A stretch of 50,683 bases of DNA from Planctomycetota bacterium. Lineage in GTDB: Bacteria > Planctomycetota > Planctomycetia > Pirellulales > Pirellulaceae. The stretch spans positions 1-50,683 of the forward strand of contig JAPLNJ010001037.1 of assembly GCA_026692885.1 (NCBI GenBank), read 5' to 3'. Numbering within the stretch: position 1 is the stretch's first letter; every line of letters starts with the position of its first letter. Made by a program: the position numbers and the translations under genes. Below are positions 17,789-25,712 of the stretch, in pieces. Under the pieces are notes generated by a model, which was not told the origin of the DNA, ran no database searches, and saw only the letters and a list, made by a program, of their open reading frames with translations.

Positions 17789-18988
17789 ATGTCCAAGAAT
17801 TCTACCCCATCCCAATCCTCGCGGAAAGCTCCCAAGGATTTCCCCCTGACCCGGCACCCCCGCGGATATTGGTGCAAGAAGGTCAAAGGCAAACTCCGCT
17901 ACTTCGGCAAGATCGTAGGCGATGAGAACGGCCAAGCGGCGCTGGCCAAGTGGTTGGAGCAGAAAGACGAACTGTTGGCCGGCAGAACCCCGCGGATCGA
18001 GAACGACGGGTTGACCGTGGCTGGCTTGTGCGACAAGTACCTGATCGACCGGGAGAGCCTGCGCGACGCCGGAGAGCTTGCGCCCCGCACGTTCGATCGG
18101 TACTTCAAGACGTGCAGTTACCTCGTTGACGCGTTGGGCAAGAGCCGCCCCGTTGACGACCTGGGGCCGGAGGATTTCCAGACGCTACGGACCAGAATGG
18201 CGCATCGCTGGGGGGCTGTGTCCCTGGGAAACGAGATCCAGATGATTCGTACCGTCTTTCGGTTCGGGTACGAAAACGGCATCATGGACAAGCCGGTCCG
18301 GTTCGGCAGCATGTTCCGCAAGCCATCGGCCAAGACGATCCGGGCCACCCGCGCGGCCAAGGGTCCGCAGATGTTCACACCGGAGGAAATTCGCAAGCTA
18401 CTGGAACACGGCACCATCAACATGCGGGCTATGGTCCTGCTTGGCGTCAACGCGGCGCTGGGCAACACGGACCTGGCCCTACTGCCGATCACCGCTGTGG
18501 ACTTGCAAGACGGCTGGCTCGACTACGCGAGAGCCAAGACGGCGATCGCGAGGAGGATTCCCCTCTGGCCGGAAACCGTCGCAGCCATCAAGGCCGTGTT
18601 GGCCGTGCGACGGACACCCAAGAGCAAAGAGGATTCCGCCCTGCTCTTCATCAGTCCCCGGGGCCTAAGCTACATCGGCGGCGCCAAGGGCTACCGGGTG
18701 CATGGCGAATTTCTGCCAGCCGCGAGAAAAGCCGGTGTCATCGGCCGGAGTTTTTACGACCTACGTCGCACATTTCAAACGATTGGCGAGAACGCCCATG
18801 ATCTTGTGGCTGTCCAGGCGATCATGGGCCACGCTGCCGCCTCGGGGGACATGTCGGCAGTCTACCGGCAGAGGGTGGATGACGACCGCCTGCAGGCCGT
18901 TGCCAACCACGTGCGCGGCTGGTTGTTCGCCGAGCCGGCGCCCCAGGCCACAGCGGACACCAGCGAGGGTTCGGGCGGCGGGATCTGA
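17789..18988 (+). CDS. tyrosine recombinase/integrase 1, atypical catalytic centre
   Basis: A 399-residue integrase starting at an ATG 8 bases after GGAGG. An N-terminal arm-binding region (RHPRGYWCKKVKGKLRYFGK) precedes a SAM-like core-binding domain and a C-terminal catalytic domain. Visible catalytic elements: a beta-hairpin Lys (ARAKTAIARR), YDLRRTFQTIG in place of the HxxR block (box II Arg kept, His replaced by Tyr), MGHAAASGDMSAVYRQ with the box-II His and nucleophile Tyr. The box-I Arg, expected in TGLR-like sequence, is not seen: the aligned stretch reads NAALGNTDLALL. Similar integrases with this substitution are recalled from other planctomycetes, so it may be a subfamily trait. 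It is adjacent to tRNA-Ser and followed by a terminator. Confidence 0.88.
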   Translation: MSKNSTPSQSSRKAPKDFPLTRHPRGYWCKKVKGKLRYFGKIVGDENGQAALAKWLEQKDELLAGRTPRIENDGLTVAGLCDKYLIDRESLRDAGELAPRTFDRYFKTCSYLVDALGKSRPVDDLGPEDFQTLRTRMAHRWGAVSLGNEIQMIRTVFRFGYENGIMDKPVRFGSMFRKPSAKTIRATRAAKGPQMFTPEEIRKLLEHGTINMRAMVLLGVNAALGNTDLALLPITAVDLQDGWLDYARAKTAIARRIPLWPETVAAIKAVLAVRRTPKSKEDSALLFISPRGLSYIGGAKGYRVHGEFLPAARKAGVIGRSFYDLRRTFQTIGENAHDLVAVQAIMGHAAASGDMSAVYRQRVDDDRLQAVANHVRGWLFAEPAPQATADTSEGSGGGI

Positions 18989-19017
18989 CCGGCGAACAGG
19001 CGTAGCAGCGACTTCGT

Positions 19018-19043
19018 AAGGCCCCCAGTGCGGGGCCTTTTTT
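19018..19043 (+). terminator. Rho-independent terminator after integrase 1
   Basis: AAGGCCCC pairs with GGGGCCTT around a short loop, followed by six T residues on the plus strand. It ends the integrase transcript 30 bases after its stop. Confidence 0.8.
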
Positions 19044-19091
19044 CGTACGCCGCCCATGACAACATCCGAAACGCCTAGGTCAGTCTTGTGG

Positions 19092-19108
19092 TATATCGCC
19101 GCGATATA
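19092..19108. promoter_or_regulatory. TATATCG inverted repeat upstream of the excisionase gene
   Basis: TATATCG-CCG-CGATATA is a perfect 7+3+7 inverted repeat about 130 bases before the excisionase start. The location and symmetry suit an operator; the AT-rich arms could overlap a promoter. Confidence 0.4.
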
Positions 19109-19240
19109 AACCCTTTGCAATGAAAGACTTGCCACAAACTAAAAAGCCGTTTCGACCCCATTTTGACTCTAGACCTTTCGCGAAAAACTGGTATCAGATT
19201 AAGAAACGCTGAAAGACAAACATCAACTAAGGATCGGACC

Positions 19241-19444
19241 ATGCAAGAAGTAATGAAAACGTCAGAGCTCGCGGAATGGCTGCGGGTGAAGCCACAAACA
19301 ATCAACAAGTGGAAATCCGAGGGACTGATCCCGTCCCTCCGGTTGACATCGCGGTGTATCCGATTCGACCCCGATGCGGTTCTCGCGGCCCTGACAGGCA
19401 AGCATCCCGCCGCTGAAACCGCCGAGGCCGACACCAGCAAGTGA
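19241..19444 (+). CDS. excisionase-like HTH protein
   Basis: A 67-residue protein from the ATG at 19241 (AAGGATC upstream); an in-frame start at 19163 lacks a ribosome site. MKTSELAEWLRVKPQTINKWKSEGLIPSLRLTSRCIRFDPDAVLAAL is a MerR-like winged helix (HTH_17, excisionase family): helix-turn-helix followed by a beta wing ending in an FDP-type strand. In mobile elements such proteins bend DNA for excision or act as repressors. It follows integrase 1 after a terminator and its own palindrome, so separate control is likely. Confidence 0.85.
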   Translation: MQEVMKTSELAEWLRVKPQTINKWKSEGLIPSLRLTSRCIRFDPDAVLAALTGKHPAAETAEADTSK

Positions 19445-19849
19445 CCCTAACGCACCCCTGGATGGGGAGCACAAAGCCCGGCTGCCCACAGGGATTGTTG
19501 GCGGCCGGAAGACAAGTACGACGGACCCCGACGTGACAACTCCAAACTTCCGCAACTCGCCCCAAGAAATCATCTCCCATCCCGACTGGATGGCCACCCT
19601 GGCGCCGCCGGCCAGCTCGGCAGCATGGGCATGATCAACCGCCGGACCACGGGCCACGATCGACACGACCGCCCTGGAATCGATCCGGCCCGCCGTGCTC
19701 CCGGCTACCATGTCGCGAGGCTGGCCAACGCGGTGACGGCCGCCGGCTCGGCAGCATGGCCACGATCGCCCGCCGGACCACGGGCCACGATCAACCCGCC
19801 GGCCCTGGAAGCGATCCGGCCCGCCATGCTCCCGGCTACCAGGTCGCGA
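19445..19849. repeat. 131-bp imperfect tandem duplication in a non-coding stretch
   Basis: Two copies with period 131 run from about 19611 to 19860; landmarks are CTCGGCAGCATGG (19616 and 19747), CCGGACCACGGGCCACGATC (19653 and about 19783), and CGATCCGGCCCGCC followed by CTCCCGGCTACCA. The second copy runs into the HTH-gene remnant. Nothing else is seen in 19445-19600. Neither copy has a frame that looks like protein. Confidence 0.6.
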
Positions 19850-20153
19850 GGCTGTCGAGCACGGCATACGCCATCAAACAGGTCCGTGATGGTCGCCGCG
19901 TCGGCGCCAAGCTCAATGTTCTGGATATCAGCTCCGAGTATGCCCAGCGGTTGAAACAGATCACCGTCGAGCGTCTGGATCTGTACGACGAGCAGAAGGG
20001 TGAATGGCGTGAGGTCCTGATCGAAGACCGCCATGCCGGCCCCGCCGAGACCGCAGCAGCCCGGATCGACATCGGAGAGTGGTTCGACAGTCTGCCCAAA
20101 CACAAGCGACGTATCGCCAAGACGTTGGCGACGGGCGAGACGACCAAGCGAAC
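19850..20153 (+). pseudogene. remnant of an element-encoded HTH (sigma-like) protein
   Basis: The frame reads IKQVRDGRRVGAKLNVLDIS...ERLDLYDEQKGEWREVLIEDRHAGPAETAAARIDIGEWFDSLPKHKRRIAKTLATGETT. This matches, from memory, the C-terminal half of a sigma-region-4-like DNA-binding protein found in planctomycete mobile elements, in which the last part forms the helix-turn-helix (LATGETT-x-xAARxxGLSxxRISQLR). Here the HTH is cut off after LATGETT and the frame continues out of register into the AAA+ remnant. The N-terminus is replaced by the tandem duplication. It is therefore a relic lacking both ends. Confidence 0.55.
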
Positions 20154-20640
20154 AGCGGCGTGTCGTCCCGAATGTTCGGCACGTTCCTGAGCTGGCTCAA
20201 CGACCACGAGTCCGATGTGTTCGTGGTGTGCACGGCCAACGATGTCGCGAAGCTGCCACCGGAGTTCAGTCGAGCGGAAAGATTTGACGGGACGTTCTTC
20301 CTGGACTTCCCGGGAGCAGACCAGAAGCAGGCCATCTGGCAAATCTACCTGGACCTGTTCGAGATCGACGCCAACCAGAAGCTACCGCCAGACGACAACT
20401 TCACGGGTGCGGAAATCAGAGCTTGTTGCCGACTGGCTGCCCTGTTGGACGTGCCCTTGGTCCAGGCAGCGCAGAACGTCGTGCCGGCAGGTAGCGGTGA
20501 CGGCGGCTGAGTCGGTGGAACGATTGCGGACTTGGGCCATCGGCCGGTGCTTGGACGCGGACAAGGGCGGGATCTACTCACGCGAGGCTGGCAAGACCGG
20601 CACGCGCCGCAAGGTGGCCCGCAACCCGCTGAGCAACTGA
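20154..20640 (+). pseudogene. C-terminal remnant of an AAA+ ATPase
   Basis: Starting abruptly at SGVSSRMFGTFLSWL, the frame carries the post-Walker-B half of an AAA+ domain: VFVVCTANDVAKLPPEFSRAERFDG (sensor 1 Asn region and arginine finger), FFLDFPGADQKQAIWQIYL and the lid helices NFTGAEIRACCRLAALLDVPLVQAAQNVV. The Walker A and B parts are absent. Near 20490 a small insertion (about 4 bases) shifts the frame; the natural tail ESVERLRTWAIGRCLDADKGGIYSREAG resumes in the next frame to 20640. Fused by deletion at about 20150 to the HTH remnant upstream. Confidence 0.7.
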
Positions 20641-20688
20641 CAACGGCCTCTTCTTAACCAAGGAACCAAGGAAGCAAGGATTATCAAC

Positions 20689-21459
20689 ATGCCTGATTTG
20701 AAAGACGGCGAGTCGACCCAGGTGCAAGGGTCGGCTCGCCTACCGTATATCTTGAAGAACGTCGGCGGGGTGTATTCCTGCACGTGTCCGGCGTGGCGCA
20801 ACCAGTCGCTGCCCATCGAACGTCGAACGTGCAAACACCTGCGAGCGCGGCGTGGGGAACAGGCCGAACAGGAACGCCTCGGCGCACTGCTCTCGAAGCC
20901 TTCGGCGTCCACGCCTTCAGCCACACGCACCGTTCCGAACCTGCTGCTGGCCGAGCGGTGGGAAAACGACATCGACCTGGCCGGTTGGTGGATGAGCGAG
21001 ACGCTCGACGGAGTGCGGGCGTGGTGGACCGGCCGCGAGTTTCTCTCACGGCAGGGCAATGTGTATCACGCGCCCGACTGGTTCGTGGCGGGGCTGCCAA
21101 GCTTGCCGTTGGACGGTGAGTTGTGGCTGGATCGCAAAGCGTTTCAGCGGACCGTGAGTATCGTGCGCCGGCACGACCAAAGCGACCACTGGCGGCAGAT
21201 CACCTTTGTGGTGTTCGACGCACCGGCCGCCGCTGGGCCGTTTGAGAACCGTCAAGCCTTTCTGGAGGCCACATTGCGGGAACATGGGCCGCTGACCTTC
21301 TCGGTGGGCACCGGGTTCACGGACGCCGAGCGTCAACACCCGCCGTCTATCGGCAGCTCGATCACGTTTCGCTACCAGGAACTGACCGACCGCGGCGTGC
21401 CCCGATTTCCATCCTTCGTGCGAGTCCGGTCTAAGGCTGGCATGTCCGTGTTGGCCTGA
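20689..21459 (+). CDS. SWIM-domain ATP-dependent DNA ligase, internally deleted and lacking the catalytic lysine
   Basis: The 256-residue frame has an N-terminal SWIM zinc finger (YSCTCPAWRNQ...CKH; Cys31, Cys33, Cys48, His50) and a nucleotidyltransferase domain similar to small ATP-dependent DNA ligases. Motif I reads SETLDGVR, so the adenylated Lys of KxDG is Thr105 (codon ACG; AAG would restore Lys). Motif III (LPLDGELW) is intact. After REHGP the sequence jumps to LTFSVGTGFTDAERQHPPSIGSSITFRYQEL, the OB-fold part, so the stretch that should hold motifs IV and V (GEGLMLR, LLKVK) is missing without a frameshift. Ligation is therefore not expected. It may be a pseudogene still in frame or a retained DNA-binding scaffold. 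An AAGGAAGCAAGG ribosome region precedes it; a WGR gene follows. Confidence 0.8.
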   Translation: MPDLKDGESTQVQGSARLPYILKNVGGVYSCTCPAWRNQSLPIERRTCKHLRARRGEQAEQERLGALLSKPSASTPSATRTVPNLLLAERWENDIDLAGWWMSETLDGVRAWWTGREFLSRQGNVYHAPDWFVAGLPSLPLDGELWLDRKAFQRTVSIVRRHDQSDHWRQITFVVFDAPAAAGPFENRQAFLEATLREHGPLTFSVGTGFTDAERQHPPSIGSSITFRYQELTDRGVPRFPSFVRVRSKAGMSVLA

Positions 21460-21550
21460 ACCATCCGCGTCTTGGTCGCCGAGCAGCCGGGTATTCCGGC
21501 TGCTCGGCCCTATCCTCATCGACATCATCAACAACCTGACGGAGTTCAAC

Positions 21551-21769
21551 ATGCACAAGCGTTACTTCGAGTTCGTCGGCGGTAATTCGGCGAAGTTATG
21601 GGAGCTCGGCATCAGCGGTACTGAGGTGACAGTCCGCTTCGGGCGGATCGGCACGGACGGCCAGACGCAAGTGAAGTCATTCCCGGACCCAGCGGCGGCG
21701 ACCCGGCACGCGGAGAAACTCGTCACGGCCAAGATCGGCAAAGGCTACGTCGAAGCCGTCGCACCGTAA
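21551..21769 (+). CDS. small WGR-domain protein
   Basis: A 72-residue protein consisting only of a WGR domain: KRYFEFVGGNSAKLWELGISGTEVTVRFGRIGTDGQ, with the FGRIG core, then KSFPDPAAATRHAEKLVTAKIGKGY. WGR domains contact nucleic acid in PARPs and occur in bacterial proteins of unknown role (for example E. coli YehF/MolR type). It lies 91 bases after the ligase gene. From memory, stand-alone WGR genes often accompany this SWIM ligase in planctomycete elements, which suggests a shared DNA-end role, an inference only. Confidence 0.85.
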   Translation: MHKRYFEFVGGNSAKLWELGISGTEVTVRFGRIGTDGQTQVKSFPDPAAATRHAEKLVTAKIGKGYVEAVAP

Positions 21770-21915
21770 GCCGAATTTCCGCAACTCGTCGACCAGACAA
21801 GATCCCTGATTCCGACGCAGCTCTGTGCCGGAATTGACACTGCATGGCCTCGCCTCCACCGACACCGTCAAACCGACCGTGAAGGCGATGGCCGACCCAC
21901 TTCACTGACTCTTAA

Positions 21916-22197
21916 CAACGAGAGGAATTCCCGTCATGGGATGACCGAACCATCCGTGTTGAAGTCGCGGAGGAACAATGCGGCTTGGTGATTTGCCCAG
22001 CGGGCTACGGCTGTTTCGGCTGTGCGGATGGCACCGCTGGCCCGATCCTTCTCGAACTCTACGAAGGCCGGTTGCGGCTGCTCGTGTGGGACGACATCAA
22101 CCTCGAAGACCCCAGCCACATCATCGACCTGGAGGACGCCAGGGAAGCCCAGCGGCGGGACACCGTCGCCAGAGCCGTGAGGCTGGCTCTGATCTAA
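21916..22197 (+). pseudogene. possible truncated or start-less small gene
   Basis: An open frame (after a TAA at 21913) reads DDRTIRVEVAEEQCGLVICPAGYGCFGCADGTAGPILLELYEGRLRLLVWDDINLEDPSHIIDLEDAREAQRR and ends at 22197. The composition is protein-like. The best-placed ATG (21936) is in another frame and hits TGA after two codons, suggesting a small indel; TTG at 21985 could start a 70-residue product. Family unknown. Nothing else is seen between 21770 and 22288. Confidence 0.4.
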
Positions 22198-22288
22198 TAG
22201 TCACACGATTCGTCCTCCCCGAAACCCTGTGCAGACCGTAAGCCGATAGCCTCGATGCCACCCACAACGAACCACGAAAGGAACACCG

Positions 22289-22657
22289 ATGAGCAGATTC
22301 TACGGCATGTCGGTCAGGATCGCGGGATTTCCGTCCGGGGCGATTGACCAGATGAAACAGGCAGCGGAGGGTGAATGGCCCTTTGAGAATTGGACCGGCG
22401 ATGGACAGTCGGGAGAACTGTCCTCGTATGCGGAGGACAAGCTCTGCAGCGGCGAGGAGGAAGAAGCGTTCGTGGAACGGCTCACTTTGGCCATCTGGCA
22501 GGCCGCGGGAGCGTGCTGCCAGGTGACCGTCAACGCGACGTACTTGGAAGATCTGCCGTTTGAATCGTACAGCCTGGACGAGAGTGACTACGCCCGGCTC
22601 ATCAAAGGCCAGGCCGCGGCCGGTGGGTGCCCTGGAAGTCTGCCAGTCAACGTCTAG
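22289..22657 (+). CDS. small acidic protein of unknown function
   Basis: A 122-residue acidic protein with AAAGGAACACCG directly before the ATG. Recognisable stretches are MSRFYGMSVRIAGF, IWQAAGACCQVTVNATYLEDLPFESYSLDESDY. Similar proteins are recalled from planctomycete mobile elements, always unnamed, located beside a ChlI-like ATPase as here (30-base gap). No catalytic motif. It could be a partner or inhibitor of the downstream ATPase, judged only from adjacency. Confidence 0.7.
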   Translation: MSRFYGMSVRIAGFPSGAIDQMKQAAEGEWPFENWTGDGQSGELSSYAEDKLCSGEEEEAFVERLTLAIWQAAGACCQVTVNATYLEDLPFESYSLDESDYARLIKGQAAAGGCPGSLPVNV

Positions 22658-22686
22658 CGACATGCACATGAAAGGAGAGAAATACG

Positions 22687-23334
22687 ATGAATCTGCTGAG
22701 ATTGCCCGACGAAAAACTGGCTCGCGTGAGGACCAGGGTAGCCGAGGAAATTGGGCGACGAACCAAGGTGTCGATCAATGGCCACGATGCGGCTGCCATC
22801 ATTTACGGTAACGAAGCCGCCAAACGGGCACTGCTCGTGGCCGCTGCCGGAAAGCACTCGCTGCTGTGCGTCGGACCGCCTAATTGCGGCAAGACCATGC
22901 TGCGGGCTGTGGCCGTGGAACTGGGGCTGGACGACACCTTTGAGGTGCAACCGTGTCCCTGTGGTTACCGTTCTGATCGGACCGTCGAGTGCCGTTGCAC
23001 AGCACGGCAGATCGAACGGCAGATTAGCCGTTTTCCGGTCACTGACATCACGGTCGAAGTGGTCCGGCCACACGAACGGGACCGCAAGCATCCGGGTACG
23101 ACGCTGGGGGACATGCGGAAACAGATCGACGACGCCACCGCTTACGAAGACGCGACGCTGGACGACGACGGTGGCCGCTTGTTGTGCACCGCCACGACGG
23201 AGCACGGCTTGGACGAGGCCACGCGCAGCCGAGTTGTGCAGGTCGCTCGCACGATCGCGAACCTGGACCGGTGCGAGCGGATTGGGCTGAGCCATCTGTG
23301 CGAAGCGATCAACTACCGGTGGTTTCGGCGTTGA
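22687..23334 (+). CDS. compact ChlI/ComM-like ATPase
   Basis: A 215-residue protein with KRALLVAAAGKHSLLCVGPPNCGKTMLRAVAVELGL: Walker A is residues 63-70. The middle has a Cys-containing stretch (PCPCGYRSDRTVECRC), possibly a small zinc motif, and FPVTDITVEVVRP. The C-terminus LDEATRSRVVQVARTIANLDRCERIGLSHLCEAINYRW matches the helical lid of the Mg-chelatase/ComM family. ComM is about 500 residues; here the Lon-like N-domain and the segment with Walker B (LFLDE-like) are absent. It is preceded by GGAGAG. It could still bind ATP but hydrolysis is doubtful. In ComM, helicase activity helps branch migration during recombination of incoming DNA; a related role in the element is speculative. Confidence 0.75.
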   Translation: MNLLRLPDEKLARVRTRVAEEIGRRTKVSINGHDAAAIIYGNEAAKRALLVAAAGKHSLLCVGPPNCGKTMLRAVAVELGLDDTFEVQPCPCGYRSDRTVECRCTARQIERQISRFPVTDITVEVVRPHERDRKHPGTTLGDMRKQIDDATAYEDATLDDDGGRLLCTATTEHGLDEATRSRVVQVARTIANLDRCERIGLSHLCEAINYRWFRR

Positions 23335-23500
23335 AGCGTTGAAGTCCCCAAATACACCCGGCCAGCAATCGCTGCGGGAACGGCTAGATGCCGTGCTGGC
23401 GCCATTGCCGGCCTGAACACGCTGCCGCAATCGCACGAGCCTCATCCCTGTTCATCCCGCCCCCAGTACCTCAGTGCCCCAGTACCGCAAGGAGCTGCAG

Positions 23501-23617
23501 ATGTTCTTTCAAGAACGAACCTGGTGTGTTACGCCCATCGAGTCTGCCGAGGAACTGGCCCGGAAGCTGACGACCGTCGTCTGGACGTGCTGCACGGCGT
23601 TCGAGTTGGGCGGCTAG
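23501..23617 (+). pseudogene. short N-terminal remnant of a conserved small protein
   Basis: AAGGAGCTGCAG then ATG gives 38 residues: MFFQERTWCVTPIESAEELARKLTTVVWTCCTAFELGG. The start, with TWCVTPIESAEELA and WTxCxAF, resembles a conserved planctomycete protein that is normally longer (continuing with YLFLNDxTxEDGAQEYAV), so this copy is truncated. The 166 bases before it hold nothing recognised. Confidence 0.45.
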
Positions 23618-23627
23618 CGTCAGCCCT

Positions 23628-23834
23628 GTGGCAGAAAAGCATTTTTCTATCACTCTGGGAACTGGGGAGCCCGCACAACGAGCGATTCGCTGGTTATGCG
23701 CTCAGCAGAACCCGGACGGAGCTTGGGGCGGTGGGCCTGCCCCGGCTGGCAACGATACCGCTCAGACCGCCGGCAGCGTCGAGGAAACGGCGCTGGTGGT
23801 GGAAGCTTTGGCATCACTGCAGCCCACCCAATGA
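23628..23834 (+). pseudogene. fragment of a terpene-cyclase-like protein
   Basis: The frame reads AIRWLCAQQNPDGAWGGGPA and SVEETALVVEALASL, which match the QxxxGxW repeat and the SVEETA helix of the C-terminal toroid of squalene-hopene-cyclase-like proteins. Only 68 residues remain, with a GTG as the nearest start. The aspartate-rich catalytic motif is missing, so it is not functional. It is probably a small recombination relic carried with the island. Confidence 0.5.
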
Positions 23835-23837
23835 ACC

Positions 23838-24248
23838 TCAATCGAGATTGATGTCGTGCGACTGGGCACCCCGGATCACCGTAAAACTGAGTCCGGACGT
23901 TCCAATGTTGCCATACCGGTCGGCAATAGGAACAGACTGAACGGGCTGTCTGGCATCGGCGGCAGGCACGCCCGGCGGCGGGGCCCGCGTGGGTGGCGGC
24001 GTTGTGATCGCAATCTTGACCGGACCGACAGGGGCGTCGACCTTGTACGACCCGTTCCTGATTTCGCCTGAAGCCACCGGACTCCCCTTACCCTCTCCAA
24101 TGAACGTAATCGTACCAACCGGCAGCGATTGGTTCTTATAGCTAACGCTCCCAGACACGGACGCTGTCCCCGGACGTGAAGTGCAACCGCCCAGACCGCA
24201 GTTCGCAATCGCCATGGCCAGGCAGGCAAGCAGATAGCGGTTTACCAT
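23838..24248 (-). CDS. planctomycete lipoprotein with transthyretin-like domain
   Basis: A 136-residue protein from the ATG at 24248 (GGAGG upstream; the longer frame to 24527 overlaps the neighbour). The signal LACLAMAIANCGLGGC ends in a lipobox. VSGSVSYKNQSLPVGTITFIGEGKGSPVASGEIRNGSYKVDAPVGPVKIAI is the beta-sandwich of carboxypeptidase-regulatory/transthyretin-like domains seen in many planctomycete lipoproteins. Such genes commonly follow DUF1559 genes, exactly as here. Function unknown; probably periplasmic surface-associated. Confidence 0.82.
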   Translation of the reverse strand: MVNRYLLACLAMAIANCGLGGCTSRPGTASVSGSVSYKNQSLPVGTITFIGEGKGSPVASGEIRNGSYKVDAPVGPVKIAITTPPPTRAPPPGVPAADARQPVQSVPIADRYGNIGTSGLSFTVIRGAQSHDINLD

Positions 24249-24417
24249 TCTTTCTTTACCTCCAGATTTCTCTGCGCGTGGCTCACGAACCATCCACAGA
24301 CACTCTGAACAAATGCTTTCCGTCGCCCAAGGAACTTCCGGAAACCCGTCTGACAACGCACGCTTCGCAACGCATAAGATGCTGGGCCCCACTCGGGCAA
24401 CAGGGTGAAGGCAGGAG

Positions 24418-25305
24418 CTACTTCGACCAGTCGCTGGGCAACGGATTGCCGTCGCTGACACACAGCGCCCAGTCCCAGGTTTGCTGGTCAATGCTATCGT
24501 TGACGAATCGCACGCTGCCATCACCAACGCCCACGTTCATTCCGCCCGGATGGGGGCTGGCGGCCAAGTACGGATTGCAGGCCGAGCGAGGAAATGGACG
24601 TGCTTGGAATTTGGTCCTCTGGGAACCGCCGAACATGGCCATGTAGGGCTCGTTCCAGTTCCCGTGAGCCCACAGCGACCCTTGGCCGCCACACTTTCCA
24701 TACTTCTCCGCGAAGATCATCACATTCGCCGTTCCATCGGTCCAACTCGTCATAGAACCTCTCGATTTCCATCCGCTCAGGCCATACGTCGCGTTCGGCG
24801 TCCCAAAGGCTTGGTAACTGAACGCGTAGTTGCCGAGCGCCCAGTCCGCAGCCCACATCCCGTCGTCGTTCTCGCTGGCGGATGGGCAGTAGAAGGCCGG
24901 AATGGGCTGACACCGAGCCCTCTTGTTGTACGCGCCGCCGGGAATGTCGATGTTGTAGACATCTCCCTGACTCCCGTCCACGATCCCCGCCAACTCTAAG
25001 AAAGGCAGAATGTGGTAGAATACCGTGGCTGGCTGACCGCCGGCCGGTTGACCAGGTGTTCCCGGGGTCGCGATTGTCACTGGGGAGACATCGTACGCAG
25101 ACGGAAGAACCCTGTAGCTGTCGTGAAAGTTCTGCACAGCCAAACACAACTGTTTGATCTTGTTGTTGCACTGCGTGCGCCGGGCAGCTTCTCGCGCCGC
25201 CTGGATCGCCGGCAGAAGCAGGGCCACCAAAATCCCGATGATGGCAATCACCACCAACAGTTCTACGAGTGTAAAGGCTGATCGCTTCAACCGCGTCCTA
25301 GACAT
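24418..25305 (-). CDS. DUF1559 pilin-like protein with H-X9-DG C-terminus
   Basis: A 295-residue protein from the ATG at 25305 (CCGGAGATTTAT upstream). The N-terminal type IV pilin/pseudopilin prepeptide [23 protein letters not shown] has the methylated Phe site and hydrophobic helix; [21 protein letters not shown] follows as in all DUF1559 proteins. The C-terminus has [18 protein letters not shown], the H-X9-DG motif. These proteins are massively expanded in planctomycetes and are thought to form pseudopilus-like or surface structures. The downstream lipoprotein is its usual partner. Both lie inside the island on the opposite strand to most other cargo, so they may be an independent acquisition or leftover host DNA. 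Confidence 0.92.
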   Translation of the reverse strand: MSRTRLKRSAFTLVELLVVIAIIGILVALLLPAIQAAREAARRTQCNNKIKQLCLAVQNFHDSYRVLPSAYDVSPVTIATPGTPGQPAGGQPATVFYHILPFLELAGIVDGSQGDVYNIDIPGGAYNKRARCQPIPAFYCPSASENDDGMWAADWALGNYAFSYQAFGTPNATYGLSGWKSRGSMTSWTDGTANVMIFAEKYGKCGGQGSLWAHGNWNEPYMAMFGGSQRTKFQARPFPRSACNPYLAASPHPGGMNVGVGDGSVRFVNDSIDQQTWDWALCVSDGNPLPSDWSK

Positions 25306-25529
25306 ATAAATCTCCGGTGAAGATGAGGGCGAAACCGTGATAGCCAAGCACCAGGCGCATCGAACGGACTCCTGAGCATGGAAATTCCTACCCATCGTAG
25401 TGTTTGTCCCACCGTAACACAACGACCTGTCCGACACCTGTCCGACACCTGTCGCTAAAATATTGCCAAGAGAATCCCACCCTCTTCTCTGGCGCCGTTC
25501 AAACAATACCGCCCGACGCCAAATCCTCG

Positions 25530-25712
25530 ACGCGGTTTGCGCTTGATCTGAGTTTCACCAGGGTGACTGATGCAGGGCTAAAGCATCTCGAAGGGTTGAC
25601 GAATCTCCAAGACCTGATGCTGCATTCTACCAAGTGACCGACAAGTGACCGACGCGGGCGTGGAGAAACTCAAGCAGGCTTTGCCAAACTGCAAAATCTG
25701 GCACTGAAGATG
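25530..25712 (+). pseudogene. leucine-rich-repeat gene remnant broken by an 11-bp duplication
   Basis: The frame reads [31 protein letters not shown] then stops; 11 bases later the repeat resumes in another frame as VTDAGVEKLKQALPNCKIWH. The break is an 11-bp tandem duplication (AAGTGACCGAC twice, about 25632-25653). This is the last one and a half repeats of a planctomycete-type LRR protein (VTDAGL signature). The upstream part to about 25404 is open but unrecognisable. Confidence 0.65.

Noticed and set aside
23628..23834. functional squalene-hopene cyclase
   Set aside because: Only one repeat and the SVEETA helix remain; the catalytic Asp motif and most of the fold are missing.
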